A stretch of 64,000 nucleotides of DNA, taken from positions 26,343,209 through 26,407,208 of the forward strand of contig NC_134510.1 in assembly GCF_027942865.1 (NCBI RefSeq), written 5' to 3'. The notes below the pieces were generated by a model, which was not told the origin of the DNA, did no database searches, and saw only the letters and a program-made list of their open reading frames with translations. This stretch comes from Odontesthes bonariensis. Its lineage: Eukaryota; Chordata; Actinopteri; Atheriniformes; Atherinopsidae. Below are positions 25,176 to 36,758 of this stretch, one piece after another; position 1 is the stretch's first letter, and the number at the start of each line of letters is the position of its first letter. Made by a program: the position numbers and the translations under genes.

Positions 25176-27217
25176 CTTCTTATTTCCTGACTGCAGACAT
25201 CTATTTCGAATCCTAAATCTATTGATAAATGGCCAAATGGGCTAATATTTTCAGTGCAATTGCAAAGAATGTATTCGCTGTAAGCTACATGTTGATATCA
25301 CCAACATTCTGGTGACTGGCTCAGAGAAATCCAGCCTCAAATGGGCACTCATATAATTTCGCTGGGTAACTCATGACAACCCGAAGACGCATTTTTATTT
25401 GCAAAGTCGGCGTACCAAGATCATAAACAACATTTCACATCATAACTGCAAGCATCCCCAGACCTGCCTTTTATCCAACTTTTATTAGGTATGAACAGTT
25501 ACAGTAAGACAATGAAGCCCAAAGACTGTGGCACTGCTGCTGCAAGGCCAGTGGGGGTGGAGAGGGGCAGCGGATCGTAAATGTAGCCATAAAGTCTCTG
25601 TCTGGTGCACTGACAAGACTGAAGCTTGTCGTAGGTTAGCGTTGAAAACCATAGTTTTATTAAAGCAGATGTGCTTAATGTAGAATATATTAAAAATGTT
25701 GTTTGAGCAGAGCTGCCTGGATGAGCAGAATCACTTTAAGGAAGGCGGAAAAACTTTAAAAAAAAAAGAAAAGAAAAGAAATGGTTGTAAAAAAAAAAGT
25801 AAGTTAGCCACCGTGTGCCAAAATATAATGGTCAGATTGTGACTCAACAGGAAATTGCTAAGAAAAAAAGACTAACTATAGCTGCGGAAGCTATCTCTCC
25901 AAGGTGCTTGATGTATATAACTAAACCTATTTTTGAGCCTGTAAGCGTTTGCGTAGAAAGGAAGCTAAACTGTATGAATCATATGAAACAATCAGCACTA
26001 TTACTTGTAAAAAAAAGAACAATGTTGACATGCTAGAAACAGACTACTGTGTTTCAACTTCTTTTACATAATGCAGGTGACACGTATAACACATACCTCA
26101 TTTTTACTTTGTGTTATTTTCTGGACATATTTAATCACGACTCCAAAACAGGGAAGTATATATTGGAATAATGCTGGATATCAATACCATCAGGGGAACA
26201 ACCCCTAAATCACTGCTTCACTATCAGACACCGTTTATAAGGGAGTCCTGGCTGTAGTTTACTCTGCGTAGCTGAAGCATCTTCTCCCATCAGTGTTTTG
26301 TTTCAGTAACAACGACAGGAGGATGGATTTCCGCTCATGCATGTGAGGCTGTTGGAATCAGCTGATTTAGTGTGTTACTGCTTTTAAATGCAGAAGGAAG
26401 AGATTTGAGATTTATTGTGCGAGTTGTAAAACACCATTTCTCTCCGCATTGTTTTACTTTCACCCGCTCTTTCACACACTGAGTGAGTCTCTGTGTATGC
26501 ATGTGCCAGTGTGTGTGTTTTAGAGTGTTATGTATGTACAGTGAGTGTTTTTAAAAAGACTTTTACTGACACACATGCACAACATTAAGAAGAATGAAAC
26601 AACAATCTGATGTCCTTTCGGCATTTGTCTCTGTGACATTTTAGTCCCAGGTGTCTTTTGGTCACCCCTAAAGTCATAAATCAAATGATAATAGCACTAT
26701 TTTCCACTGGTATGCTTTCTTTATGAGTGTCTGTGGTTGTCAAGTAAAGTCGATTTTAAAAATAGCTCAAGTTCAGGAAAATGCACCGGTGAAATACCAA
26801 TGCTTTAGCAAAATGACTGTACGATGGCTTTGACATTATAAAGGAAATAAAGCTTTGAATATATTACATGTGTTTAAAGGCTGCAAATGAAGACTGTCCA
26901 GTCACGCACCTGAAAACAATCTTATAAAGGCTTTGAATTGAAACACAACCATGTGATTAATCTGTACGGCTTTTCAAAGATAACTACGGCAGAGGAAGAC
27001 GAAGAAATGCATTTTTTCTGTCTGTTACCTTGTGTTTTCACAAAAGGAAAAAATCTTACCTCAAATTATTTAATTACAATGTGCATCATGCAACAATTTG
27101 ACCATTATCCTGAGCATCTATCAGGAACTAAAAGTGTGTGATTTTGCGACAAGACAAAGTCATCTTGGCTTAAAAGCTTCACTGCAGAGTATGTAATGTG
27201 TAAAGAGAGACTGAATG

Positions 27218-27223
27218 AATAAA
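27218..27223 (+). terminator. iffo1: AATAAA polyadenylation signal, probable distal iffo1 end
   Basis: Hexamer in TGAATGAATAAAAGATG with a GT/T-rich stretch about 25 nt downstream. Assignment to iffo1 is by position only. Confidence 0.4.
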
Positions 27224-27249
27224 AGATGCAACTGAGCAACAACGTGTGG

Positions 27250-28500
27250 GTTTATTATTGTTGCTTTCATTTTTTTTGCAAACACTCGGACTTGACATTC
27301 ATCTCAGTATTAAAGGATCCGCAGACATGGAATTGAATTAAATGTGTTTGTAGTGTCAACACAAAAGTGAAAAATTTAGTTTAAACTAAACCAAAAGTAG
27401 CATCTCTGTTCAATTATAACTTACCAGCCTCTCAAAACTAACCACAGTAATGGTGGCTGTTGTGCAGGAGGTAGGAATAGAGTGGTTGTCCCTCAATCAG
27501 AGGGTTGTTGGTTTGATCCCCAACCTGCCAAAGTGTGAACTGTGATGTGGACGTGTGGCAAGAACCCCACATTGCCAGCATCTGCCAAGTAAATGTAATC
27601 ACTTCCAATTATTTGTTCCTCTTAGGGAGTCATTTTTTACACATGTATAGACTGGGGCCAATGGCATAAGAACAAGAAATAATAGTGACAATGACTGCAG
27701 GAAAGACAGAATTAACCAAGAACATCAGTTTTTGAGGATGAGGGGCAGACCAAAGACCAAGGACTATGGATTACGGGATTGGACGTAGGGGTGGAGGAAG
27801 ACTTTTTGTAGGAAATTAAGATTTGCACATACTCGATGTCTATCCATAATTATTTCCATTGCAGTTATCCATAAGGAGAGTTATGAAGGCATGAATGAAG
27901 TGTCCGAGTCCGAGAGCGATCGACAGATGTTTTTGAGATCACAGACAGCTGATTTGGCCGCAGATTTTTGTTTAACCTGAAAGATGAGAAAGATAAGTGT
28001 GTGGAGTCCAGAGTTCTTCCACATTGAGTAGATCTCCAACCTTCTGGAGGAGCACCTTGAGGCCCACAACCAAGAGCTCAGCTTTATTGCTTTTTCTTTC
28101 AAGTAGACTTAATTACAAAATGAACTGTCATCTGTAAGGCCCCTGAGTGATCCAGAGTAACCATGAAAACATTGTTGAAACAATGCTGTTTAGCACTCAG
28201 CTAATGATACTTCTGAGACATTTTAGGTATTTCTTTCAGACTTTCAGATTCTTCTATGCACTAATTCAGGGGGAGAAGCCTAAAAAAAGAAACAGCATAG
28301 TCAAAAATGATTAGAAAATAACTTCAAATCAGAACTGAAAGCCCAACTGCCACTATGATAAAGATCTACTCTTCCATAATCTTGTAACTGTGAAGAAAAC
28401 GTCCTCTTTTTATTCTTCGTCATGTCTTACAGTTTGAGCGGAAAATGATAAGGCTTTGATGCAGAAATGTTGGTAGGATTCGGTTCACAGTGTAAGCGCA
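27250..28500. other. iffo1-TNFRSF intergenic region
   Basis: No gene is recognised. It holds one SINE-like repeat (27463-27595). Candidate 5'UTR exons of the next gene lie just beyond (donors at 28581 and 28702). Confidence 0.6.
27463..27595 (+). mobile_element. SINE-like tRNA-derived repeat
   Basis: GGTTTGATCCCC is a pol III B-box-like motif inside a block reading AGTGGTTGTCCCTCAATCAG before it and CATCTGCCAAGTAAATG at its end. The tail resembles that of the SINE at 2826-3012. Diverged. Confidence 0.5.
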
Positions 28501-28559
28501 GAACATGTAAACAGGTCTGCAGCACGCTGGTAAGACATCAGTGGGCGGAGGACACAGTA

Positions 28560-28701
28560 AGACAGGAAGATGTAACCAGGTAAGGAAATACTTACACAGA
28601 TGATGGGTAAAGTGAGTGAGAACACAGAGAGAAAGAAGGGGAGAGGCACACTGAGGAAGTTACATTAATAGAAGCAGAACAAAAGAAACATCACACTGAA
28701 G
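28560..28701 (+). other. Candidate 5'UTR exon(s) of the TNFRSF gene
   Basis: Possible donors at 28581 (CCAG then GTAAGG) and 28702 (GAAG then GTAAAA) lie upstream of the acceptor at 28808-28809 that opens the signal-peptide exon. Purine-rich and non-coding. Inferred. Confidence 0.35.
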
Positions 28702-28810
28702 GTAAAACCTGTATTTTGTATACAATAACAATTTTTTTAATGCCTTTTTATAGAAGGTGTAACTTAAATCTGATAGTTATTTGAGCATTTTTTAAATTCT
28801 TGCCCACAGA

Positions 28811-31800
28811 ATGGGATTGGTGCAATACTTTGTGGCTGCCTTGATGTTGTCTGCACAGAGGGTGCTCGGCTATCCCACGGTAAAAAGAAAGCTTCTTTGT
28901 TTTTACTGTACTTACATTTGCAAAATAATGCATCGTGTGTAAGAAAAGCCACATGAATGATTATGTTCTGCGTGAAAATGTTTATCTGTTGTTTTTTTTT
29001 TATTTCTGCTAACATGTCAGGGCATACAAACAGCCTACGGTGAGGATGGGTGTCTCCTCTGCGCTGCAGGTGCTTTTCATATCACTGAACTTTCTTTTCG
29101 CCTGTCTGCTGCTAATGTGTTGTTAACTTACTTTTATATTAAATGAATCAGCGGTGATTAAGCACTGAAGATCACTATGAGTTGTCTGCCTTTTTTTGCT
29201 TGATTTGTAATGACGCGTGCTGCACCCTGACTTTATGCTCTTTGACCACATCCTTCATTGATATGCACTATGGGCTTTCAGACTCTCTCAGCTCCTTGTA
29301 TGGCACAAGGAGGTGTTGTTCTTGTTGTTCCAGTTGTTCTTATTTATTTCTCTCTGTTCTGTCAGGTATGTTTCAGAAGTCATGTACAGAGTGTGAACCC
29401 TGCTCTGATGGAACCTACACAGATATGAACTTGAACCGCGAGGAGAGCTGCCATCTCTGCTTTAGAGACTGCTCACCCAGTAAAACAACATTATTCTTGC
29501 CTACATCCATCCCTACAATGTCATAAAACCTGTTTGTTTGTATGGAAGTGATGTCCCTAACATCACCTCTTTTTTTCTCGGTCTTAGGTTCTAATCTGAG
29601 AGTGGTTCAGAACTGCACTAGGACGGCCAATCTGAAGTGCACCTGTGAGCCTGGTTTCAGATGCATCGAGGAAGACTTTTCACTAGAGAACTGCAAAAAA
29701 TGTGAAAAGATACAAGACACAACCGGTAAATACTAATAAGATCTTAACTATGAGCACAGGGCCACAGGGTCCCATGATACAAGGAGCTATCCAGCAGTTA
29801 CTCACAGGCGTGTCATCAATAAAAACAGTTATTTTGAGCTGTGTCTCACCTCTGTCAATTTTAGTGGAAAAAATTACCAGATTGTTCATGCAGACTTGTA
29901 ATACGGAAAATATGTTTTGTACAAAACCCCTTATCATAAGTACCCTGCCGTAAGTCTTATAATACACACAAGTGTCAAAACAGTAAGCATCCTCATTTTG
30001 ATCAGAGACGAGACATAAGGAAAAATATCTGATATAAACATTCTGATCCTTTAATGCATTTCTACTTCTGTGTAACTGTTTATGTTGCAAATATTGTACC
30101 TATATATGAGAATGATAGCTGCACTTGGAGGTCACCACTGTCAGAAGGGAATGTCTCATGACTCGTAAAAACAAAATGCAAGCTTCTGTCTGTTTACCCT
30201 ATAAAAGCTATTTTAGAACTTAGTAACTTTGAACATTTGAGTCACAACCTTTGTATGTAGATGTTCCCGTGTTGCAACATGATTAAATGTCCTATACTTT
30301 TGAATTTCAGACAGTATTCCTGATTATTCTTATACATTCTTATTGAGTCTAACATAAAAAAAAGCTGTAATTATATCATCTATATCAGATGACAGTCTGA
30401 TATTAACATGACAGTCCTGTGAAAATGCAGATTGTCACCCTAACCTGCTGGAAAACTAAATCATAGCGACATTTATGCTGACGATCAAAAGGTAAATGTC
30501 GGTGCAGCCAACAGATTTGACTGTTTGGTGTTGTTTTCTCCAGCTGCCTGCAGTTCTGAAAACCCTTCTGCACACTAAACAGAACAGCAAGTGGGCGGTG
30601 ATGACATATTACTATCGTGTTCACGTTTTTCCAGTGCCCCCAAGTGGCTTAAAAACATCAGGTTTAAAGAGGAGTCTTTGTGTGTGTGGAAGGAGTTGCA
30701 GTTTGTTATGCTTTCACTGACAGCCACACAATGAGAGGAAATGAGGGAAAACCACAGTGGGATATATGAAATTAAACAAGATTCCATACCAAAAGCAGAG
30801 CATCAACACCTCATTTTATCATCAGCATATTGAACTCTAAATGTCCAGAGCAGCCGCAGCGTGTAACTTTTACCCCGCAGGAGTAATAGTTCAGTTAACT
30901 TAAAAAAATAAGTAAAAGCAAGTCAGTGAGATTTTCTTCAATGTTATTATTCACTGAAATGTGAAACCAAACCTGTGATTTTTTTCTGTTCTGCAGCTGC
31001 AGCAGTTATCTCAGACAGAGCTATACAGACCTCTGCTTCCTTTGGTCTCACCAACGCCTGCCAGCCTCCCGAGTGAGTCATGGATTTCCCTGGATACACT
31101 GAATACTAGAACTAACTCTCTGAGTGGAATTTATGAAATGCTCTCAAAGTTACAATGAAAATATTTTCAAATTTGTAGAGGTCATTGCAAACGGTTCTTG
31201 TTTATGGAGTGGCATATTTGGGATTTTTTTCCCCCTTATCTTACACAGGTGTGGCCCTCAGTCAGTCCCAACAGTAGATACCGGCATTAAAACCAAACTG
31301 GGTGAGTGTATACCACTGGAGGAAAAGCTGTGTGTGGCGCATTCAATATTTTCAATAGCTATGGAATTAATGAAAGAGATCATTTTTAGCCATAATGTCG
31401 TACTTACTATTTGGTCTGCCACTTTATTACCAGGCTACAACTAATTTGAGTGGATTGCTTTGGTGGTTTGTGCTTATGTTCATGGTTTTAAGCGGAAAAG
31501 AGGATTTTGGTGACTCTCTTATTTGTGTACATGTGCCACCAGCAGGATGATATTGTTATTTGGAATTTTTGTGAAATATTTTGACTACTATCTAATGAAC
31601 TGCTATGGAATTGAGTAAATCAGGGAGTAAATTCTGATGAGAATTAGCCTGGCTGACGCGTCCACAATCTCGATGAGATGGTGGTCTGGGAACTAGGTGT
31701 GCATTTTCTCGTATTTGAGGCGTGGTTTACGAATGCCTAGAGCCGTTTATTGTGCGCTACAAATGTCTATCAAATGGCGTCTGGTTCTTCCTATGCTGCT

Positions 31801-34728
31801 TTGCACGCCATTCATAGCCAATTGTATCACTTATACCAGATGACGACAGAAATTCGACGAGGAAGAAGAAGAAAAAAAAAGTAAAATAAAAGTAAACTTG
31901 CGCTCTAAGCTACTTAAAGTGATGGTTCGGAGTAGATTCAATCTAGGGTCATTTGAACCGTGACATCCAGCCAAGTTTTTCCGATATTGGCTGAACATCA
32001 GCTGAGTTACTGAGTTATCCCGAATAGCTTAGTACAAGCGCTAATGGACCCTGGCAGTATCTCCAAAATTACCACACTAAAATCACATGCCATGACACCA
32101 AACTTCTACAGTAGTACAAATATGGTCTGTACTCACAAAACGATGCATTTGGAAGTTTGTACATAGTCCAGGAGTTTATTATTATCAACACAAGCCTAAT
32201 AGCTTCTCTGCTGCTAAAGCTGCGTCAACGTCGCTTCCTTGATCTGGGAGCTTCAAAGTAAGATGAGGGTTGATCTACTACTGTAGACAACAAAGTATAT
32301 GCTATATTCTACATGAATTTTTATGTTGTAGAGTTGTGAATTTATTTTATCAATGGAAAAATTGAGCAGCCTTGAAATACTTGAATCAAATACAGATTTT
32401 TGGCCAAATGTGTTGTAATAAAACTACTAAACTAATAAAACTAAGTGATCCAGTTAAAAAGTGATTTTCCTTAGATTAAAATAATAACAATAAATAAAGC
32501 TTTGCTGAATTTTTTTTATTTTCTGTAGAAGTGGTGATAAATAGTGATTTTTTGTAATGGTGATAGACTGCAGTAATGTTCCAAGAGTCACAGTTGTTCT
32601 CGTTTAGTTTCAGAGACAGAAGCTCCTAAAATGGAGTTCTTCTTTTGTTGTTTGGTTGATCACGGACAACAGAAATAACACAGATCTGAACTGAGGGATA
32701 GTTTAAACAGTGGAAAAGGAAACTATAAACTGACCTTCGAGACTGAGATACCTGGAAAAAGTTCACTTAAGAGTTCATGATCACAGCAGCTGATTGTGGT
32801 GGTGACTGGAAATAAATTATGGCCTGAATGTGGAATCAATCTTGCATTAATTGGTCATTTTGGGTCATTTCAACTCAGCTTGATGCAAGCAATCACACAC
32901 TACCTCATCAGTTGATTTCAGGCTAATGGTTTAAAGGTAACAATCCTGCCACCCCCAGTGTTGGCACAGTGGTGGCTCTGCATTGCTCATGGCACACAGA
33001 CACCAAAATGAACTGGTTCTTCACTTGTCCATGCTTCACTCCTCCCCTGCTTTCATTAAAATCTGGCTTGTACTTTCTGCTTAATCAAGAAGAACAGAGA
33101 GGAAAAGCAGTAATCATTCACTTCCTTGGCAGAAGTGAAAATCATTTCTAGATCAGATAATGAATCACTTTTTTTCTGAATTTATCATCTTATAAATATT
33201 TTTCATTTCTATTTGATTTCTCCTTTATTTATTACCCCTCAATTGTATATTTCTGAGCTTATCTTTTATCTTCCATTATATAAATTAGGGGGCTGTAATT
33301 TAAAGTCTGTCAGGAGGTCATCTTGTCTTCTTGTGTACTGAGTGCAGAGAATAACAACACATAACTTTAAGTAACTTGTGGCAGTTAATGAATAAAAAAA
33401 GGGAATAATTGCACAGAAAATTAGAACAAAAAAATTTGTCCATGTTAGGACTAATATTTTTGGGACATTTTAGGGAATCAATGAATGTTTAAGCATATTT
33501 TTTTTATATTAGCGTGGGTGCCTTTATTTAATTTTTTATTTATTTATTGACTGTTTCAGTGGACTGTTCCATTTAATTGGATACAATTCAATTTAACTGA
33601 ATTTAATTACATTGTCCAGCACTTCATACCAACATTTAATAGTAAACAGTAAGCGATTTTGGATGAAGTCTTCACAGTTTTTGATCTTTTCTCTTTTTTA
33701 CACAGACAACACAAACACTCAGCTGGCAGCCATTTTGTGTCCAGTTCTTTTTTTGGGATGTGTGGCCCTTGTGATCCTGTTCTGCATCCGTCGCCCGCAG
33801 GACGAACCGTGTTTCAGGCAAAGTAAGAATGCCTTTACATTCGCGAAGGCTTCTGGTGATTAAAATACTTCTGAGAAACAATAAACATTTAACTTGAGAC
33901 ATTTGGATATCGTTGTGATTAGACCTTTGTCATGACCTTTGCAAACGTGTCTCTCTTTGTTTTTCTACATGAATGATTTACATTGGTGAGTCATCGCTAA
34001 ATGTCTGTTGCTCATTATTTCATCTTCTGTTTTTCAGCTATTGCAAAGCTGTGCAATGATGTACGTATCTTAAGAACTCTCATGTGTTTACAGACAGTAT
34101 ACTGAGTCACTTTGGTTTGGTTTGCTGTAAACTGATGGTTGTGTTTTTCTTTAGGAGGCGCAAGACACGTCTCACAAATCGAAGGAGTCAACTCATCAGT
34201 TCCACAGAGACTCTTTCAGTACAAAGCAGCAGCCGTCGTCACTTTCAGCAGCTAATCAAGGTACTGCTGAGTAAAACGAAGACTTTTCATTTCAAGTCCT
34301 TTACTCACATGGTTGGGTCATAAAGAAAATGGAGTGTTAAAAAAGCAGCTGTGGTATCCTTATGAGTTGTACTCGGTAGTCTCATTCTGTTAAATAGTGT
34401 TAGTACAGATGACTGGTAACATCCCTTTATGTGTTCTCTTTTCTCGCTTTCTGTAGGTTCAGTCCACGTACACAATCCGGGCACGGTCATCTTCAGCTTG
34501 CTCAGTCAGTTCACAGGCCAAGTTGGGCCAACTATTCTTGGTAGCAAGAGTGCCGAGAGAGCAAGCAGCGACGGAGAAGATGAGAGAGACTGTCCCGTGT
34601 TTCATCCTACATCCTCCCCTAGTATTCACCTCTCTGAGGAAGAGAGGAGCGGAGAGATTGAAAACATTTTCTTCCCCTCCCAGGAGCAGGGGAAAGACTG
34701 CCACGTGTCGAAGGAGGAGTCGCTGTGA
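28811..34728 (+). CDS. TNF receptor superfamily member without death domain (LTBR/TNFRSF9-like)
   Basis: Type I membrane receptor expected to bind a TNF-family ligand and recruit TRAFs. Coding exons: 28811-28879, 29021-29069, 29366-29479, 29588-29725, 30997-31072, 31249-31301, 33706-33822, 34038-34060, 34155-34260, 34457-34728; 338 aa. Signal peptide about 1-20. The ectodomain has Cys-rich repeats starting with a short one (CLLCAAGMFQKSCTEC), then CEPCSDGTY...CHLCFRDC and NCTRTANLKCTCEPGFRC. A Ser/Thr stalk precedes the membrane span (about 173-194). The 144-residue tail has no death domain. It contains VHVHNPGTVIFSLL, which resembles a segment of the LTBR tail, and PSQE at 322-325, a PxQE-type TRAF2/3-binding motif. 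Extracellular exon joins are mostly phase 1, usual for this family. Position suggests kinship with CD27/LTBR; the ectodomain also resembles 4-1BB. Exact orthology is not settled. Confidence 0.85.
31650..32290 (+). mobile_element. Probable transposable-element segment in a TNFRSF intron
   Basis: The block around GTGATGGTTCGGAGTAGATT, GAACCGTGACATCCAGCCAA and TGGTCTGTACTCACAAAACG has a texture I associate with multicopy fish DNA elements. It carries no open frame, and its ends and class are not resolved. It lies in the 2.4 kb intron 31302-33705. Confidence 0.35.
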
Positions 34729-35048
34729 TGCCTCGCAAAGGTCCCAGAAGATTTGTTTCGGAGGTCATGACTGTTGGGACCAGACTTGCACTAAGATACG
34801 CTACTTTGAATGTAGGGATTGTAAAACTGTGATAGCACAACCACAGATGAGTGTGCAGAAGATTCATCATCCTCTGACGAACTGCGAAGGGATCACAGTT
34901 AACATTATTTCATGAATTTTCTGGAAAAGTTTCACTGCACACTGCACATTCATAATTTAATACATCTAGGATAAACAGATGGTATTTTTTCTCTTTGTAT
35001 GTTATAATTTAAGCAATCTTGTAAATACTCCTAAAAAAAGCTGAGTGA

Positions 35049-35054
35049 AATAAA
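35049..35054 (+). terminator. AATAAA polyadenylation signal of the TNFRSF gene
   Basis: Hexamer in GTGAAATAAAGTTTTA, 321 nt after the stop codon, followed by T-rich sequence. Confidence 0.75.
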
Positions 35055-35143
35055 GTTTTATTTAGACAAAAGAAGAGAAGAAATGTATGTGATTACATTG
35101 ATATTCACAACTGACTGCAAAACTACAGTAGCTCAAAGTCTAT

Positions 35144-35168
35144 TCACACACACATATATACATATGTG

Positions 35169-35204
<36 letters not shown>

Positions 35205-35205
35205 G
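35144..35205 (+). repeat. (CA/TA)n microsatellite
   Basis: CACACACACATATATA, then a TA run, then a CA run of 16 or so bases. It directly abuts the mariner-like end at 35205. Confidence 0.9.
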
Positions 35206-35784
35206 AGATCAGCCATAACATTACAATATTGTGCCTAATACTGAATTGGTCAGAGCAGTAAGGATGGGAGTGGTGTTGTTTGGAGAGGTGTGGGTGGGGG
35301 CGGTGACTGGTGTGCACAAATGTGTGGTTAGGTGTCAAATGAACATTTATGTTAAAGGCTTTTGGCTTAAAAAATGATCACCACAACGTGGCAGAGTTTT
35401 ATCAGCTGTATATCTAACTTGCTGTTTGTCCGTTTGTTTCGTTTTTTCGGCTGACAATAAGAGGGAAAAGAACTCTTCTTCACTGGCTCTATTACCTTTT
35501 GATTACTACAGGCTTCTTTCATTTTCAGTGAAAAAAATTATCAAGTACTACTGAGTAACAACTAACACTAAGAACAACATACTCTGATTTGGATTTTACG
35601 ATTGCTAGCCTCACACATGAACGTGCTTTTGACATAAGCATGGTAGTGCTTTTCACAAATGGGAGCATCTTTAATACCAGGGTGGTTTTCCCAGTTTTCT
35701 CGGCGGAATGGCTAATTGTAACAAGATTAGCAGCATTATTCACTTTACCTGTCAGTGGTTCTAATGTTTTGGCTGATTGGCGTA
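35205..35784. mobile_element. Mariner-like element remnant with inverted ends
   Basis: The left end reads GATCAGCCATAACATTA (35207-35223). The right end, reverse-complemented, reads CCAATCAGCCAAAACATTAG (35761-35780). Just inside the right end (reverse strand) is ACCACTGACAGGTAAAGTGA, a sequence I recognise from fish mariner copies. The interior has no intact transposase. Confidence 0.6.
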
Positions 35785-36465
35785 TACACCAGTCCACCAG
35801 TCCATCAGGTAAAAAAGTTGTGGAAAAAATTTGATTCATGTTCACTGACAAGGTTTTTGAAAATTTTCCATGCCACTGGACACAAAAATACCTCCATAGT
35901 GGAACAAAGTGTCACCGCATTTTGTGAAATACCCATGAAACGACATGAAACTTTACATTTAACAGTCAAGAAAGTCCATGTTTGGATGTTGGAGGGGTTG
36001 TGGGATGAAGCTACACACACGGCTGTCAAGTTGAACAACCGAGTTTGAATTCTGTCCCATCCATCCTGGTTTTAAAGTAATTAGTTCAAAATGTCATTGA
36101 GCTGTTTTACACATTGCAAACTACCTGTTTAAGGGTAGGTACTACAATCTGGTTGATTAAAGGTGAGGCATTAAAACCACAAGATTAGGAAAACATCCTG
36201 GCTTGCATTAAAACAGAAACTGCGATAACGTATCACATCAAAATATCCTTTTCTTGGATTACTGGATGAAAAGTTCCGCCCCTCAGGTAGACACAGAAAA
36301 CATGTTGGACACATAAAACCAAACATCCTACTGAGATAAACGACGTTGAAATTCATGCTGGATGGCACAACAAATTTACAGAATTTCTTCAGGTTTTTTT
36401 GTACGACCAGGCGGACGTATACACATGTATAGATATACATGTAAAGATGTTATAGGTTAAATCTC

Positions 36466-36471
36466 TTTAAT
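36466..36471 (-). terminator. Possible polyadenylation signal (ATTAAA) of the CD27-like gene
   Basis: Reverse-strand ATTAAA lies 288 nt beyond the stop codon at 36759-36761. No reverse-strand AATAAA was noticed nearby, so this variant is the best candidate. Confidence 0.35.
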
Positions 36472-36758
36472 GTTGTGTACATTAGTACACACTCATTTTC
36501 AGCAGCAGATTGCACAACCCTGCATAACTGTCAAAGTGTCCCACTCTGTGTTATCAGCTTCCTCCAGATTCAAAAAGTCAAAAAGTCACCTTTTCCTCCA
36601 GGAAATGGTAAATGTGCTTCATTGTCCTCTTAATCAAAATGAACCGGAGTTCCGTTTACCTTGATCTGTCACAAATGTCCACATCAGTTACAAATGTTTA
36701 GCATCTGTTTTGCTCCACTAAATATCCTGTCAAGCTCCTGTCCATCCTTGATCAGGCT

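Larger units (their letters stand above)
24179..27240 (+). other. iffo1: Probable iffo1 3'UTR (long form)
   Basis: No gene is seen after the iffo1 stop codon. AATAAA hexamers occur at 26846-26851 and 27218-27223, the latter followed by GTGTGGGTTTATTATTGTT. A 3 kb 3'UTR is inference from the lack of an earlier convincing signal. It would include a repeat at 24955-25175. Confidence 0.45.

Noticed and set aside
29683-30090. 135-codon reverse frame in a TNFRSF intron
   Set aside because: It has no family resemblance and overlaps a coding exon on the other strand and intron sequence. Treated as chance.
34523-34915. 130-codon frame over the last exon of the unassigned TNFRSF gene
   Set aside because: It is out of frame with the spliced receptor. 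The receptor frame gives the TRAF motif and a clean stop at 34728.
35525-35851. 108-codon reverse frame near 35.7 kb
   Set aside because: It falls across the right end of the mariner-like remnant and does not show transposase motifs.
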